NCBI RefSeq assembly: GCF_025398195.1
Contig: NZ_JAODNV010000008.1
Span: forward strand, 124,001-188,000
DNA from: Chelativorans petroleitrophicus
Lineage (GTDB): Bacteria > Pseudomonadota > Alphaproteobacteria > Rhizobiales > Rhizobiaceae
Length of the DNA: 64,000 nt
Direction of reading: 5' to 3'
The notes beneath the pieces were generated by a model. That model was not told the DNA's origin, did no database searches, and saw only the letters and a program-made list of their open reading frames with translations. The first letter of the stretch is position 1. Each line of letters opens with the position of its first letter. Shown in pieces: positions 62,735-64,000 of the stretch. The position numbers and the translations under genes are program-made.

Positions 62735-63988
62735 ATGAAAATCGCTTTGTTTGGCCAGTTCGGCTGCGGCAGTTCAGGAAACGACGGCAGCCTGGAAGCC
62801 ATACTGCTTTTTCTGCGCAGGGCAGCACCGGAAAGTGAGCTGGTGTGCTTCTGTCCCAATCCTGAAGCCGTCGAGGCGGAATTCGGAATTCGCGCCATCG
62901 GAACAGGATATTCCGGCACTCAGGCCCGCGTTCTGAAAACGCTCGACCGCCTCACCGGCCGCATTCTGGGCCGTGTTCTCGGTCTCCTGCACCCGATCGG
63001 CAGCACACGCGGCATCGATCTGTTCATTGTACCGGGAACCGGCTTTCTGGACGATTTTCAGGAAAGGCCGTTCGGCTGGCCGTTCATGATCTTCCGCTGG
63101 AGCCTTGCCGCGCGCCTGGCAGGCGCAAAGGTCGCCTTCGTCAGCATCGGAGCAGGCCCCATCGTCCATCCCTGGAGCCGCCGGTTCATGACCATGTCGG
63201 CCCGTATGTGCCACTACCGCTCCTACCGGGACCTGCCTTCAAGGAGCTTCATGGAGAGCGTGGGACTCGACACGAGGGAAGACCGGGTTTTCCCCGATCT
63301 CGCCTTCGCGCTGCCGCTTCCCAAAACGAAGCCTCGGCGCGAAAGAAAGAGAATTACCGCCGGGGTCGGCGTCATGACCTATGCAGGCTGGATGCGAAGC
63401 CATCCGGACGGCGAGGCCATCTATGAATCCTATGTCGGCAAGCTGGTGGACTTCATCATCTGGCTCCTTGAGCGGGACTGCAATGTCCGGATGCTGACCG
63501 GAGACAGCCTGGACGAGTCGACGATACGAGAGGTTCTGCGCAAGCTGGAAGCAAAGGCCGTGAAGCTGGACGAGGGACGGATCGCGGTCGAGCCTTCCCG
63601 AACGCTCGACCAGCTCATGCGCCAGATATCCGAGACGGACATCATGGTGGGGACGCGCTTCCACAACATCATTTGCGCCCTGAAGATGCAGAAGCCGGTC
63701 ATTTCGCTCGGCTATGCGCAAAAGAACGACGCGCTGCTTTTCGACGCGGGGCTGGACGGCTTCTCGCAGCATGTGGAGCACTTCGACCTGGAGCTTCTGA
63801 AACGCCAGTTTCTTGAGGCACTGGGTCGGCGGGCTGAGTTTCGCGAACGCATTTCCGGCTCAACGAAACGATATGGAATGCTGCTTGCCGAACAGGAACG
63901 CATCCTCACCGATCTGTTTTTTGCTGGCGAGGCGCGCAGGCAGGAGCACGCCGATGAGCGGGCTCTACGCCTTACGGCGCAAGGCTGA
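62735..63988 (+). CDS. Polysaccharide pyruvyl transferase family protein
   Basis: 417-residue protein of the WcaK/CsaB family, which adds pyruvate ketals to exopolysaccharide sugars. The N terminus IALFGQFGCGSSGNDGSLEAIL is the family opening; DLFIVPGTGFLDDF, KVAFVSIGAGPIVHPW and MVGTRFHNIICALKMQKPVISLGYAQKN are conserved segments, the last like the ADP-sugar transferase fold. ATG 62735 is chosen (TTG one codon before); longer readings upstream lack support. It is divergent from the glycosyltransferase. Confidence 0.9.
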   Translation: MKIALFGQFGCGSSGNDGSLEAILLFLRRAAPESELVCFCPNPEAVEAEFGIRAIGTGYSGTQARVLKTLDRLTGRILGRVLGLLHPIGSTRGIDLFIVPGTGFLDDFQERPFGWPFMIFRWSLAARLAGAKVAFVSIGAGPIVHPWSRRFMTMSARMCHYRSYRDLPSRSFMESVGLDTREDRVFPDLAFALPLPKTKPRRERKRITAGVGVMTYAGWMRSHPDGEAIYESYVGKLVDFIIWLLERDCNVRMLTGDSLDESTIREVLRKLEAKAVKLDEGRIAVEPSRTLDQLMRQISETDIMVGTRFHNIICALKMQKPVISLGYAQKNDALLFDAGLDGFSQHVEHFDLELLKRQFLEALGRRAEFRERISGSTKRYGMLLAEQERILTDLFFAGEARRQEHADERALRLTAQG

Positions 63989-64000
63989 GCTTTCCTCTGC
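63954..64000 (+). CDS. Start of a further gene, 3' partial
   Basis: ATG 63954 lies behind CAGGAG and overlaps the previous gene's last ~35 bases. It reads MSGLYALRRKAELSS to the window end with no stop, so a coupled downstream gene probably begins here. The product cannot be identified from 15 codons. Confidence 0.35.
   Translation, partial: MSGLYALRRKAELSS

Noticed and set aside
42161-63988. D-apiose catabolic pathway linking the sugar operon to the GH140-like gene
   Set aside because: No transketolase-like or decarboxylase genes of the known apiose routes are present, and the hydrolase lies in a separate glycan cluster about 6 kb away.
1-64000. CRISPR arrays, insertion sequences, transposases, rRNA genes
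   Set aside because: No regularly spaced repeats, no transposase motifs and no rRNA-like sequence were seen in any part of the window.

Overview
The window is high-GC DNA with alphaproteobacterial gene content. fumC, a tRNA-Arg with an encoded CCA, an L,D-transpeptidase, TctABC and several binding-protein-dependent transporters, and rhizobial-style extragenic repeats all point to Rhizobiales, plausibly the Phyllobacteriaceae/Mesorhizobium relatives. This is an inference from content and style; no 16S gene is present.

Layout. (1) 1-4.3 kb is core-like: the 3' part of an L,D-transpeptidase, fumC, an orphan sensor histidine kinase and tRNA-Arg(ACG). (2) 4.5-30.2 kb is a dense catabolic region: isochorismatase-like hydrolase, two GSTs, an odd alpha/beta hydrolase, two enolase-superfamily (MR/MLE) enzymes, an aldehyde dehydrogenase, an IclR regulator, an FAH-family enzyme, a GMC oxidoreductase, SnoaL-like and EthD proteins, a polar-amino-acid-type ABC transporter, and a BNR/sialidase-like protein. 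It continues with a minus-strand operon holding a 2-hydroxyacyl-CoA lyase/oxalyl-CoA decarboxylase-like TPP enzyme, TctCBA, a CaiB/BaiF CoA-transferase and a D-2-hydroxyacid dehydrogenase, with a divergent SDR. Five near-identical palindromes (consensus ATTTCAATGGTTGAAAT) lie in the promoter regions of these units, one of them next to the IclR gene. The region therefore looks like one IclR-controlled regulon and is the best candidate here for an undescribed pathway. (3) 30.5-33.4 kb holds a membrane alpha/beta hydrolase and a 5'-truncated molybdopterin dehydrogenase remnant. (4) 33.5-41.4 kb holds a Glu/Leu-type dehydrogenase, dadA and a five-gene dipeptide/oligopeptide ABC transporter, a coherent D-amino-acid/peptide set. 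(5) 41.7-52.3 kb holds an OsmC protein, then a sugar regulon around a DeoR regulator: HAD protein, two FGGY kinases, class II aldolase, Rbs-type ABC transporter and a psicose/tagatose 3-epimerase-like isomerase. (6) 52.4-64 kb is a surface-polysaccharide/nucleotide-sugar cluster: PIG-L deacetylase, RfbF-like cytidylyltransferase, C-methyltransferase-like protein, RfbC-like epimerase, DUF4910-type aminopeptidase-like protein, NAD-sugar epimerase, GH140-like hydrolase, class III aminotransferase, glycosyltransferase and polysaccharide pyruvyltransferase.

How they work together. In region 2, ABC and TTT importers bring in an organic acid or sugar-acid-like compound. MR/MLE dehydratases or racemases, dehydrogenases and FAH-type C-C hydrolysis would process it, and CoA transfer with TPP-dependent cleavage would shorten it. 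The substrate cannot be named from sequence. Region 5 gives import, isomerisation, phosphorylation and aldol cleavage of an unusual ketose. Region 6 would make and assemble a branched or C-methylated deoxysugar-containing glycan.
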